A stretch of 64,000 nt of DNA from Mesorhizobium sp. WSM4306 (lineage in GTDB: Bacteria > Pseudomonadota > Alphaproteobacteria > Rhizobiales > Rhizobiaceae): positions 1 to 64,000 of the forward strand of contig NZ_VFTC01000024.1 in the NCBI RefSeq assembly GCF_007003975.1. Reading direction: 5' to 3'. Made by a program: the position numbers and the translations under genes. Of the stretch, positions 33,876 to 43,200 are shown one piece after another. The notes beneath the pieces are model-generated. The model was not told the DNA's origin and did not search any database. It saw nothing but the letters and a program-made list of their open reading frames with translations. Each line of letters opens with the position of its first letter. Within the stretch, counting starts at the first letter, position 1.

Positions 33876-35705
33876 ATGAAAATTCGTAATATCGCGATCA
33901 TCGCGCACGTCGACCATGGAAAGACCACCCTTGTCGATCAGCTTTTGAAGCAGTCCGGCTCCTTCCGCGACAATCAGCGTGTCGCCGAGCGCGCCATGGA
34001 TTCCAACGACCTAGAAAAGGAACGCGGCATCACGATCCTCGCCAAGGCGACCTCGGTCGACTGGAAGGACACCCGCATTAACATCGTCGACACCCCCGGC
34101 CACGCCGACTTCGGTGGTGAAGTCGAGCGCATCCTGTCGATGGTGGATTCGGCCATCGTGCTGGTCGACGCCGCCGAAGGCCCGATGCCGCAGACCAAGT
34201 TCGTCGTCGGCAAGGCGCTCAAGGTCGGCCTGAAGCCGATCGTCGTCATCAACAAGATCGACCGTCCGGACGCCCGCCATGTCGAAGTGGTCAACGAGGT
34301 GTTCGACCTGTTTGCCGCGCTCGACGCCACCGATGAGCAGCTCGACTTCCCGATCCTCTACGGTTCGGGCCGCGATGGCTGGGTCTCGGAAAATCCGGAA
34401 GGCCCCAAGGATCAGCAGCTTGCGCCGCTGTTCGACCTTGTCATCAAGCATGTGCCGGAGCCGACCGTTCATCCCGGCCCGTTCCGCATGATCGGCACCA
34501 TTCTGGAAGCCAATCCCTTCCTCGGCCGCATCATCACCGGCCGCATTGAATCTGGCACGCTGAAGTCCAACCAGGCGGTCAAGGTGCTGCACCACGACGG
34601 CACCCAGATCGAAACCGGACGTATTTCGAAGATCCTCGCCTTCCGTGGCCTAGAGCGCCAGCCGATCGACGAAGCGCAGGCGGGTGACATCGTCGCCATT
34701 GCCGGCCTGTCGAAGGGCACCGTCGCCGACACGTTCTGCGACCCGGCGGTCACCGAGCCTTTGCATGCACAGCCGATCGATCCGCCGACCGTGACCATGT
34801 CCTTCCTGGTCAATGACTCGCCGCTCGCCGGCACCGAAGGCGACAAGGTCACCAGCCGCGTCATCCGCGACCGCCTGCTGCGCGAAGCCGAAGGCAATGT
34901 TGCGCTGAAGATCGAGGAATCGCCTGACAAGGATTCGTTCTTCGTCTCCGGCCGCGGCGAATTGCAGTTGGCCGTTCTGATCGAGACGATGCGCCGCGAA
35001 GGCTTTGAAATCGCCGTGTCGCGTCCGCGCGTGGTCATGCAGAAGGGCGAGAACGGCGAATTGCTGGAGCCGGTCGAGGAAGTCGTCATCGACGTCGACG
35101 AAGAGCATGCCGGCGTCGTGGTGCAAAAAATGTCGGAGCGCAAGGCCGAGATGGTCGAGCTGCGCCCCTCCGGCGGCAACCGCCAGCGCATCGTCTTCCA
35201 CGCGCCGACGCGCGGCCTGATCGGTTATCAGTCGGAACTGTTGACCGACACGCGCGGCACCGCCGTGATGAACCGGCTGTTCCATGCCTATGAAGCCTAT
35301 AAGGGTGAACTGCCCGGCCGCACCAATGGCGTGCTGATCTCCAACGAGCAGGGCGAGTCCGTCGCCTACGCCATGTGGAACCTGGAAGACCGTGGACCCA
35401 TGGTCATCGACCCCGGCGTCAAGGTCTATCAGGGCATGATCATCGGCATCCATAGCCGTGACAACGACCTCGAAGTGAACGTGCTCAAAGGCAAGAAGCT
35501 GACCAACATCCGCGCCGCCGGCAAGGACGAGGCGGTCAAGCTGACCCCGCCGATCCGCATGACGCTGGAGCGCGCGCTGGCCTGGATCCAGGACGACGAA
35601 CTGGTCGAGGTGACGCCGAAGACCATCCGTCTGCGCAAGCTCTATCTCGACCCGAACGAGCGCAAGCGCTTCGAAAAGTCGGCCAAAGTGGTCGGCGCGG
35701 CGTAA
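33876..35705 (+). CDS. typA: Ribosome-associated GTPase TypA/BipA
   Basis: About 609 residues. The translational GTPase domain starts with G1 AHVDHGKTTL (residues 10-19), followed by the switch region ERGITI, DTPGH and NKID. Domains II, III and V follow, and the BipA-specific C-terminal domain begins near residue 480. BipA binds the ribosome and helps assemble large subunits, especially in the cold and under stress. The ATG at 33876 starts the conserved MKIRNIAIIAHVDHGKT; the frame opens earlier at 33792 without conservation. A strong terminator follows 24 bases after the stop. Confidence 0.96.
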   Translation: MKIRNIAIIAHVDHGKTTLVDQLLKQSGSFRDNQRVAERAMDSNDLEKERGITILAKATSVDWKDTRINIVDTPGHADFGGEVERILSMVDSAIVLVDAAEGPMPQTKFVVGKALKVGLKPIVVINKIDRPDARHVEVVNEVFDLFAALDATDEQLDFPILYGSGRDGWVSENPEGPKDQQLAPLFDLVIKHVPEPTVHPGPFRMIGTILEANPFLGRIITGRIESGTLKSNQAVKVLHHDGTQIETGRISKILAFRGLERQPIDEAQAGDIVAIAGLSKGTVADTFCDPAVTEPLHAQPIDPPTVTMSFLVNDSPLAGTEGDKVTSRVIRDRLLREAEGNVALKIEESPDKDSFFVSGRGELQLAVLIETMRREGFEIAVSRPRVVMQKGENGELLEPVEEVVIDVDEEHAGVVVQKMSERKAEMVELRPSGGNRQRIVFHAPTRGLIGYQSELLTDTRGTAVMNRLFHAYEAYKGELPGRTNGVLISNEQGESVAYAMWNLEDRGPMVIDPGVKVYQGMIIGIHSRDNDLEVNVLKGKKLTNIRAAGKDEAVKLTPPIRMTLERALAWIQDDELVEVTPKTIRLRKLYLDPNERKRFEKSAKVVGAA

Positions 35706-35728
35706 TCGCCTGGTTTTTTCGAATTCGA

Positions 35729-35759
35729 GGGCGAAGCACCACCGTGCTTCGCCCTTTTT
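35729..35759 (+). terminator. Rho-independent terminator of typA
   Basis: GGGCGAAGCAC (35729-35739) pairs perfectly with GTGCTTCGCCC (35744-35754) across a 4-base loop, followed by TTTTT. It lies 24 bases after the typA stop and just before the stop of the convergent DUF1062 gene, so the T-run on the plus strand marks it as typA's terminator. Confidence 0.95.
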
Positions 35760-35761
35760 CA

Positions 35762-36385
35762 TTACCCGCCCGCCGCCGAGATTATGGCTGGCCGGTCGAG
35801 TTCTCCGGCGAGATCGATCCGCAAAGTCGTGCCGTCGCGGGCCGGCCTGCGCAAAGCCGTGGCGCCGTCGGGTGCGACAGCCAGCAATCGCTTCTCCTCC
35901 ATCGCCTGAAGCCTCGACCGCGAGATGCCGAGTTCGCCGGCGAGCAAACGGTCGAGCCGCAGCGCAATCGGCATTTCGAGCGCGAGCCTGATTTCAAGCG
36001 CGGTTGCGGTTTCGTCGATATCGCCGAGCCAGTGCTTGTGCACGGCGACGTCCGAGAATTCCTCGACACGCCCCACCTTGTTGCGCAATGCGACGATGTC
36101 GAAGGCATAGCGGCGGGCGAGTACCGGATCATTGCTTTCGAGTGCGGCCAATAGCACAGATTCGATGTCGCGGCGGTTGCGGCGTTCGAAAATGCCGAAG
36201 TTCCACGAATTGTCGCAGTCGATGCAGCGATAGATCAGCCAGACGTCTATGCGCTTGCCATTGGCGTTGACGCGGAATTTGTCGCTGCAGCGATAGGCTT
36301 TTACAGTGCCGCAGCGATTGCAGTTGATCAGGGGTCGAGGTGCGATTTCAGGCGCGATCGTCCAGAGGATGCGCAAGGTAGACAT
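35762..36385 (-). CDS. DUF1062 family protein with zinc-binding cysteines
   Basis: A 207-residue protein of the DUF1062 family. Residues 20-60 hold two CxxC motifs (NCNRCGTVKAYRCSDKFRVNANGKRIDVWLIYRCIDCDNSWN) that probably form a zinc ribbon. The remaining mostly helical part includes IFERRNRRDIESVLLAALESNDPVLARRYAFD and ISRSRLQAMEEKRLLAV, the latter looking like a helix-turn-helix. A DNA- or RNA-related role is a guess. A short hairpin (CTTCCC-GTC-GGGAAG, 36397-36411) lies just upstream of the start. Confidence 0.85.
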   Translation of the reverse strand: MSTLRILWTIAPEIAPRPLINCNRCGTVKAYRCSDKFRVNANGKRIDVWLIYRCIDCDNSWNFGIFERRNRRDIESVLLAALESNDPVLARRYAFDIVALRNKVGRVEEFSDVAVHKHWLGDIDETATALEIRLALEMPIALRLDRLLAGELGISRSRLQAMEEKRLLAVAPDGATALRRPARDGTTLRIDLAGELDRPAIISAAGG

Positions 36386-36727
36386 GCCGGTAAGCCCTTC
36401 CCGTCGGGAAGTTCGTCAGACCGGCGATGTCGAGATGCCCAAGCGGGCACGGCGTGGCGAGAGCTAGCTATGTCGGAAGTCGGATGTCACGGGCGGCACG
36501 CGCGCGACAGCGGTTCAGCAGTGCCAAACCGGTCTCGAACCGCCGCCTGAGGAACACGTGAAAATCGAACGGACACCGCTTATGCGGCGCCCTGCCAGGT
36601 GTGATCAGCGGAGTTGGCGAGACCGGCGGTTACTGAGGCAAAATGACGCTCGAAATGGATGTCGGGACGGCTCTTCTAGCGACGAAGGTCCAGGCAGGCA
36701 AGCCTCACGGAGCCTCTTCAACCATGC
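36386..36727. other. Intergenic region without a supported gene
   Basis: 342 bases between the starts/stops of two minus-strand genes. The only structure noticed is the small hairpin at 36397-36411 next to the DUF1062 start. Short open frames here lack ribosome binding sites and do not resemble proteins. Confidence 0.4.
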
Positions 36728-37762
36728 TTAAGCGAAGGCGATCTGGACCTTCATGGACCTGTTGCGGTCGCCGGCGATCTCGAACGCCGCAACCGCCTCG
36801 TCCATCGGATAGATGCCGGTCAGCAGCGGCTTGACCTCGACACGACGGTTGTTGATCAGGTCGACGGCCAGCGCGAACTCGTCGTGGAAACGGAAAGAGC
36901 CGCGCATCTCGATTTCCTTGGCGACGATGAGGTTTTGCGGCAAGGACATGTCGCCGCCGAGGCCGAGCTGGACGAGCACGCCGCGCGGCTTCAGCACGTC
37001 GAGCCCGGCACGCACGGCGCGCTCGTTGCCGGAACATTCGAACACCACGTCGAAATGGCCCTTCTCGACATTGTAGGCGGCGAGCTTGTCGCCATCGGTG
37101 GCGACATTGATGGTGCGGTCGGCGCCGATCTCACGGGCCTTGGCCAGCACGCCGTCCATGACATCGGTGGCGACGATCTCGCGCGCGCCGTGGACGCGCG
37201 CAGCCAGGATGCAGAGCGCGCCGATCGGCCCGCTGCCGGTGACCAGCACCCGCTTGCCGAGCAGCGAGCCGGCACGGTTGACGGCGTGCAATGTCACCGC
37301 GAGCGGCTCGGCGAAGGCGGCTTCGTTGATGGAGACATGGTCCGCTATTTTGTGGCATTGCCAAGCCTCGGCGACGAGGCGCTGGCGGAAGGCGCCCTGT
37401 ATATGCGGCATCGGCATGGCGCTGCCATAAAAGCGCATGTTGAGGCATTGGTTCTGCATGCCTTGCAGGCAGTAGCGGCAGGCATTGCAGGGCCGGCTGG
37501 GCGAAATCGCGACACAGTCGCCGACGGCAAGGCTTGAGACGTCGGCGCCAAGCGCTCTTACCATGCCGGCGACCTCATGTCCCAGGATCATCGGCTCGCG
37601 CAGGCGCACGACGCCGAAGCCGCCATGATTGTAATAGTGCAGGTCTGAACCGCAGATGCCGCCGGCTTCGACTGAAATCTCGACCTGTCCGGCGCCTGGC
37701 GTGCCTGGATCGGTCTCTTCGATGCGGAGGTCTTTTGCCGCGTGGATGACTATTGATTTCAT
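36728..37762 (-). CDS. idnD: Zinc-dependent L-idonate 5-dehydrogenase-like alcohol dehydrogenase
   Basis: A 344-residue MDR-family enzyme. Catalytic zinc ligands: C in GGICGSDLHYY and H-E in GHEVAGM. The structural zinc lobe has four cysteines (CNACRYCLQGMQNQC). The cofactor loop VTGSGPIGAL lies near residue 175. NMRFYGSAMPMPHIQGAFRQ is characteristic of L-idonate 5-dehydrogenase, which oxidises L-idonate to 5-keto-D-gluconate. Close relatives act on other polyols, so substrate assignment is moderate. AAAGGA upstream supports the ATG. It stands alone, with no gluconate kinase or transporter next to it. Confidence 0.85.
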   Translation of the reverse strand: MKSIVIHAAKDLRIEETDPGTPGAGQVEISVEAGGICGSDLHYYNHGGFGVVRLREPMILGHEVAGMVRALGADVSSLAVGDCVAISPSRPCNACRYCLQGMQNQCLNMRFYGSAMPMPHIQGAFRQRLVAEAWQCHKIADHVSINEAAFAEPLAVTLHAVNRAGSLLGKRVLVTGSGPIGALCILAARVHGAREIVATDVMDGVLAKAREIGADRTINVATDGDKLAAYNVEKGHFDVVFECSGNERAVRAGLDVLKPRGVLVQLGLGGDMSLPQNLIVAKEIEMRGSFRFHDEFALAVDLINNRRVEVKPLLTGIYPMDEAVAAFEIAGDRNRSMKVQIAFA

Positions 37763-37840
37763 GGCCGCGATCCTTTCTCAAACCACCGGCGTCAGCAAGG
37801 TGCGTATGCTCGAAATTTGCCACACCTCAGGACTTCGGTT

Positions 37841-37994
37841 CCTCGCCCCCGCCAGAGCGGGGGAGAGGTGGCTCGGCGAAGCCGAGACGGAGCGGGGGAG
37901 CAGCGTTGCAGAATTCAGAGAATACCTCCCAGCGCCGCAGCCCCCTCTCCGACCGCTTCGCGGCCACCTCTCCCCCACTTCATGGGGGCGAGGA
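37841..37994. repeat. Modular palindromic element
   Basis: Left arm: CTCGCCCCC...GGGGGAGAGG stem, then CTCGGCGAAGCCGAG, then CGGAGCGGGGG. Right arm: CCCCCTCTCCG, CCGCTTCGCGG, CACCTCTCCCCC...GGGGGCGAGG. It lies upstream of the LysE gene, between divergent genes. The two arms use different core hairpins. Confidence 0.85.
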
Positions 37995-38075
37995 AACCAG
38001 GCCTTGTACCGCCTTTGCCAGGACCGTCGCTTCCGGGTTATTGTCGCGGCCCAAACCTTGAAGCAGAGATCCATC

Positions 38076-38690
38076 ATGCACCTCACCTCACTGCTGATCT
38101 TCGCCGCCGCTTTGTTCGTCGCCGCCGGCTCACCCGGGCCGTCGATCGCAGCCCTCGTGGCGCGCGTCATCTCGAAAGGCTTTCGCGATGTGTTCCCGTT
38201 CCTTCTCGCCATGTGGATCGGCGAGGGCATCTGGCTGTCGCTGGCGGTGTTCGGGCTGGCCGTCGTGGCGCAGACCTTCCACTTAGCCTTCGTCGTCGTG
38301 AAATGGGTGGGTGTTGCCTATCTCGCCTACCTCGCCTGGAAGATGTGGACCGCACCCGTCGACGCCAGGGAAGGCGAGATGCCGCGTGAAGACTCTCCCG
38401 CAAAACTGTTCTTTGCCGGCATGGCGGTGACGCTCGGCAATCCCAAGATCATGATGTTCTATCTGGCGCTGCTGCCGACCATCATCGACCTCGCTTCGGT
38501 CAGCGTCATCGGTTGGGTCGAGCTGACGGCGACCATGGCCGTGGTTCTGATCGCCATCGATCTTGCCTGGGTGCTCGCCGCCTCACAGGCGCGCAAGCTC
38601 TTGAAGAGCAAGCGGGCGATGAAGATCGCCAATCGCATCAGCGCCGGCACTATGGCTGGCGCCGCGGCGGCGATCGCAGCGCGGTCCTGA
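38076..38690 (+). CDS. LysE/RhtB family exporter
   Basis: About 204 residues with six predicted helices. The family opening LTSLLIFAAALFVAAGSPGPSIAALVARVISKGF carries the conserved P-G-P motif; GNPKIMMFYLALLPTIID in the middle is also typical. Members export amino acids or small metabolites; which one is not predictable. The frame extends upstream through the repeat element, but the ATG at 38076 starts the conserved sequence. It converges with the YCII gene. Confidence 0.92.
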   Translation: MHLTSLLIFAAALFVAAGSPGPSIAALVARVISKGFRDVFPFLLAMWIGEGIWLSLAVFGLAVVAQTFHLAFVVVKWVGVAYLAYLAWKMWTAPVDAREGEMPREDSPAKLFFAGMAVTLGNPKIMMFYLALLPTIIDLASVSVIGWVELTATMAVVLIAIDLAWVLAASQARKLLKSKRAMKIANRISAGTMAGAAAAIAARS

Positions 38691-38699
38691 ACCGGCGCG

Positions 38700-39026
38700 T
38701 CAACCCATCATATTGAGGATCGGCGCGATCTCGACGTTGCAGTTCGGCTCCATCAGGATCGGACAATCCTTGGCCTTGCTGGTGGCGTCGTCGATGTCTT
38801 TCGCTTCGATGATTGAATAGCCGCCAGTCGGGTTGCTGCCGCCATTGTTCTCGACGTTGCCGCCGGGCAGGACGGTCTTCGACATGCCAACCGGATTGCC
38901 GCGGTCGACCACAGCCGAACCAAGCTTTCCGAACCAGCCCGTCCAGGTGTCCGTCAACGCCTTTAGATCGGCCTCGTTCGCCGGGATCTTGCCGGAACCG
39001 TGATAGATGTAGAGAAACTTCGCCAT
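38700..39026 (-). CDS. YCII-related (DGPF-like) domain protein
   Basis: A 108-residue soluble protein. MAKFLYIYHGS at the start, then DTWTGWFGKLGSAVVDRGNPV and GGYSIIEAKDIDDATSKAKDCPIL have the alternating strand-helix pattern of the YCII/dimeric ferredoxin-like fold. Function unknown; related domains occur beside sigma factors, but none is here. GGGAGGAG 5-6 bases upstream is a strong ribosome binding site. It ends 9 bases from the LysE stop (convergent). Confidence 0.85.
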   Translation of the reverse strand: MAKFLYIYHGSGKIPANEADLKALTDTWTGWFGKLGSAVVDRGNPVGMSKTVLPGGNVENNGGSNPTGGYSIIEAKDIDDATSKAKDCPILMEPNCNVEIAPILNMMG

Positions 39027-39149
39027 GTTCTCCTCCCTTCATCAGCGGCATCGAACCGGCATGCGGTCACGCCGCCCGCCGATCATCGGACCAAAAAGCC
39101 ATTCACGCAACGAGAATGCGCGACAGCTAATGTCAGGTATGATGTCGGA

Positions 39150-39587
39150 CTAAACCTTGTCCAACAGGTCCATATCTGAAGTGCCTACCTTCCAGCCGGC
39201 GAAGCACCCCAACACGCCACAAGCCGCGCATCGTTCGCCGACATAAAGCCAGCGAACGCCAGCACGCCCCGGGTAAATGGAGAAGCCAACGCCGACATTC
39301 GCGGCTTCGGAACCGCATTCAACGCACACAAAGCGCTCGGGCTTGGACTCGGCCCAAAATTCCTCACTGTCGCAGATAGAATGTTCTAGCCCGCAGACTG
39401 TGCACGTTCGTCGCGCCACGCCCTCGTCATCATCGGCGTCGAGGAGAAACGAGATGGAGCCGCATTTGCATCGGGCGAGCCTGAAGTCGTGAACCTCATA
39501 GCCTTCGGTGGCATACCCCTCCAGGTATTCCGCAATGTCGGTGGGCTCGCTGCCAACCCACCATTTGCCCGACGTGTCTATCGTCAT
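39150..39587 (-). CDS. Hypothetical zinc-ribbon protein with four CxxC-type pairs
   Basis: A 145-residue protein with four cysteine pairs: CKCG, CTVCG, CVECG and CAACG, at about residues 40, 62, 88 and 120. These are spaced as two zinc ribbons. The region between the pairs is acidic (LLDADDDEGV, DSEEFWAESKPE). I do not recognise the family. It may bind nucleic acid or a protein partner. AAGGTGATAGC just before the ATG is a good ribosome binding site. The stop lies close to the YCII start, but the 123-base gap argues for separate transcription. Confidence 0.75.
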   Translation of the reverse strand: MTIDTSGKWWVGSEPTDIAEYLEGYATEGYEVHDFRLARCKCGSISFLLDADDDEGVARRTCTVCGLEHSICDSEEFWAESKPERFVCVECGSEAANVGVGFSIYPGRAGVRWLYVGERCAACGVLGCFAGWKVGTSDMDLLDKV

Positions 39588-39591
39588 GCTA

Positions 39592-40155
39592 TCACCTTGC
39601 CATGGCGTGGTATTCGTCGTTCGGCCGCATGTCGATTGCCGCGGCCACGCGGTTGGACATGTTGAAGAAAGCGGCGGTCGAGGCGATGTCCCAGATGTCG
39701 CGGTTGCTGAAGCCGGCGTCGCGCAGTGCTGCCCGGTCGGCCTCGACGATCTTTGCCGGCTCTTCGGTCAGCTTGACGGCGAATTCCAGCATCGCCGTCT
39801 GCTTCGGGGAAAGGTTGGCGGCGCGGAAATTCATTACCATCATCTCGCCGAAGGCCGGGTCGCCGGAGAGCTGGCGCACTGCCGCGCCATGCGCGGTCAG
39901 GCAATAATAGCAGTGGTTGATCGAGGAGACGACGACCGCGATCATCTCGCGCTCCAGCTTCGACAGGCCGGATTCACCGAGCATCAGGTCATTGTAGGTG
40001 TCGGTAAAGGCGCGCAGCTTCTTCTCGTCGAAGGCGTAGGCAAGAAGGACGTTGGGCACCAGGCCGAGCTTTTCCTCGCATTTGGCGAAATAGGCTTTTG
40101 TCGCCTCGCTGAGCTCGGCGATGCCGAGGTCAAGGGCGCTGATTTTGCCGGACAT
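39592..40155 (-). CDS. Peroxidase-related AhpD-like protein
   Basis: About 187 residues from the ATG at 40155, where GAGGAGGAAGACC is an excellent ribosome binding site; the frame runs further upstream without similarity. It carries the AhpD-type active-site helix NHCYYCLTAHGAAVRQL, with the CxxC pair and the downstream His, and belongs to the uncharacterised peroxidase-related enzymes. A thiol-based peroxide or carboxymuconolactone-decarboxylase-like role is expected for the fold. It ends 4 bases from the start of the zinc-ribbon gene, so the two are co-transcribed. Confidence 0.9.
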   Translation of the reverse strand: MSGKISALDLGIAELSEATKAYFAKCEEKLGLVPNVLLAYAFDEKKLRAFTDTYNDLMLGESGLSKLEREMIAVVVSSINHCYYCLTAHGAAVRQLSGDPAFGEMMVMNFRAANLSPKQTAMLEFAVKLTEEPAKIVEADRAALRDAGFSNRDIWDIASTAAFFNMSNRVAAAIDMRPNDEYHAMAR

Positions 40156-40285
40156 GGGTCTTCCTCCTCGTTCATTGCCGCCTGACCGCCGAATTCCGAC
40201 AATTCTTAGCGAGCCGTCAAACCTTTGTCGCCAAACGGCGGTCATCTGCTACCATAGTCGTAAAAGCATGTGACGGGAGGACATC

Positions 40286-43200
40286 ATGGCGAGCGTGAAA
40301 TCCGCAGCTAAGTTGAAGAAAAAAGCCACCGCAGCGGTGAAAACCGAGGACAGGCCGGCCAGGCTTGCCGACTATCTGCTGGCCCGCGCGCCGGCTGAAG
40401 ACATTGCAACCTACGCCCCCGCCGACCTCGAGCGCGCCGCCGAACTGGCGGGTCGGGCCGTCGCCGTCCACAAGAAAGGCCAAAGTGTTGTCGCCGTCGA
40501 TGCCGATTCCGGTGTCTCTCGCGAGGGCCGGCCGGTGACGGTCATCACCGTCGTCAACGACAATATGCCGTTCCTGTTCGATTCGATCCTGGGCGAGATC
40601 ACCGAGACATCAGGCGAACCGACGCTGGTCACCCATCCGGTCATCGTCGTGCGCCATGGTAAGGCCGGTGTCGACGAGGTCGTCGGCGACGGCAGCATCC
40701 TCAAGGACGACGGCACCCACGACCGGCTGAGCGTCGTTCATGTCCACATCCCGCGCCTGACGGCGGAGCAGGCGAACGGCTTGGCCGAGCGCCTGCGCAA
40801 GATGCTTAACCAGGTCCGCGCCGCCGTCAGCGACTGGAAGCCGATGCTGGCCCGTCTCGACCAGGCAATCTCGGAGTTCCGCTACTCGGCGGTGCCGCTC
40901 GACAAGAAAAGCGTCGCCGAGGCAATCGCCTTTCTCGAATGGCTGCGCGACGACAATTTCACCTTCCTCGGCATGCGCGAGTTCAAATATGTCGGCGGCG
41001 AGGATAGCGGCACGCTGGAGCGCGCCGACAAGCCTGGCCTCGGCATCCTGGCCGATCCGGACGTGCTGGTGCTGCGGCGCGGAACCGAGGCGGTGTCGAC
41101 GACGCCGGAGATCCGCGCCTTCCTTCATGGGCCGGAGCCGCTGATCGTCACCAAGGCCAACGCCAAGTCGCTGGTGCACCGCCGCATCTATCTCGATTAT
41201 ATCGGCGTCAAGACCTACACCGCCAAGGGCGCGCTTGCCGGCGAATTGCGCATCGTCGGCCTGTTCACCTCGACCGCCTACACGCGCTCGGTGATGAAGA
41301 TCCCGTATCTGAGGTCAAAGGCCGAAACCATCATCGCCAAGTCCGGTTTCGACCGCCACGACCATTCCGGCAAGGCGCTGATCAACGTGCTGGAAAGCTA
41401 TCCGCGCGACGAACTGTTCCAGGTGCCGGTGCCGGTCCTGAAGAAACACGCCGCAGCCATTCTCGGCCTGATCGAACGGCCGCGGGTGCGGGCGCTGGTG
41501 CGCGTCGACCAGTTCGACCGCTTCGTCTCCATCCTCGTCTTCGTGCCGCGCGACCGCTATGACAGCGTCGTGCGCGAGAAGGTCGGCACGTACCTCAAGA
41601 CCGTTTTCGAGGGCCGGCTGTCGGCTTACTATCCGGCCTTCCCTGAAGGCGGGCTGGCGCGGGTCCACTTCATCATCGGCCGCTCCGGCGGCAAGACGCC
41701 GAAAGTCGAGCCGGCGGCGATCGAGGCGGCGATCCGCGACATCGTGCGCACCTGGGACGACGCGCTGGCCGAGGCGGCGGAAGCCGGCGGCAGCGATCCG
41801 TCGCTGAAGGCGATCGCTGCGCGGCTTCCGGAGGGCTATCGCGACTCCTTCAGTGCCGCCGTGGCACTGGCGGATGCCGGGCGCATCGCCAAGATCAGCG
41901 CAAGCAATCCGATCGCCATCGACTATTACCGGCATGCCGAGCAGAAGCCGCATCAGGCGGCATTGAAGATCTACCATCACGGCAGCCCGGTGGCGCTGTC
42001 GCGGCGGGTGCCGGTGCTGGAAAACATCGGCTTCCGCGTCATCAGCGAGCGCACCTTCGAAGTCGGCGAGGATGGCGGCGACACCGTTTTCGTCCACGAC
42101 ATGGAACTGGAGAACAGCTACGGCAAGCCGATCGACCTCGCCGACGGTGGGGCGCTGTTCGAGGACGCCTTCCTGTCGGTGTGGCGCGGCGACGTCGACA
42201 ATGACAGCTATAACGGCCTTGCCCAGACCGCCGGCCTGTGGTCGGGCGAAGTCACCATCCTGCGCGCCTATGGCCGCTATCTGCAGCAGGCCGGCATTCC
42301 GCAGAGCCAGGATTTCATTGCCGCAGCCCTCAATCGCTATCCGGACATTGCACGCGGCCTGCATGCGCTGTTCATCGCCCGTCTCGGCCCGACCGCTGAG
42401 ACGGACGGCGTCGTTGCCGCCAAGCACCTCAAAGCCAAGATCAAGGATGCCTTGGAAGAGGTGCCCAATATCGATGACGACACCATCATCCGCCGCTATC
42501 TCAATCTGATCGAATCGTCGCTGCGAACAAACCATTTCGTTGCCGAAACGAAGGCCAGGGGCCAGTCGCTGGCGATCAAGCTGGACTCGCAGGCAGTCGA
42601 GGGCCTGCCGGCGCCGCGGCCATGGCGCGAGATTTTCGTGTACGGGTCCGAGGTCGAAGGCGTGCATCTGCGCTTCGGCCCGGTTGCGCGCGGCGGCCTG
42701 CGCTGGTCGGACCGCGCCCAGGACTACCGCACCGAAGTGCTCGGCCTGGTCAAGGCGCAGCAGGTCAAGAACGCCGTTATCGTGCCGGTCGGCGCCAAGG
42801 GCGGCTTCTTCCCCAAACGCCTGCCCGCAGGCGGCAGCCGCGACGCTATCTTCGAGGCCGGCACCTCGGCCTACAAGAACTTCGTCTCCAGCCTGCTGTC
42901 GATCACCGACAATATCGGCCTGGACGGCGTCATCCCGCCGGCCGGCGTTGTCAGGCGCGACCCCGACGATCCCTATTTCGTCGTCGCCGCCGACAAGGGC
43001 ACAGCGACCTTCTCCGACACCGCCAACGCAATCTCGGAGAAACACGGCTTCTGGCTCGACGACGCCTTCGCCAGCGGCGGCTCGGCCGGCTACGACCACA
43101 AGAAGATGGGCATCACCGCCAAGGGCGCCTGGGAAGCTGTGAAGCGGCATTTCCGCGAGATGAATCGCGACATCCAGACCTCGCCCTTCACCGTCGTCGG

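Noticed and set aside
36643..36834. Short plus-strand frame near the idnD stop
   Set aside because: No ribosome binding site and no protein-like pattern; it overlaps the end of the idnD gene in antisense.
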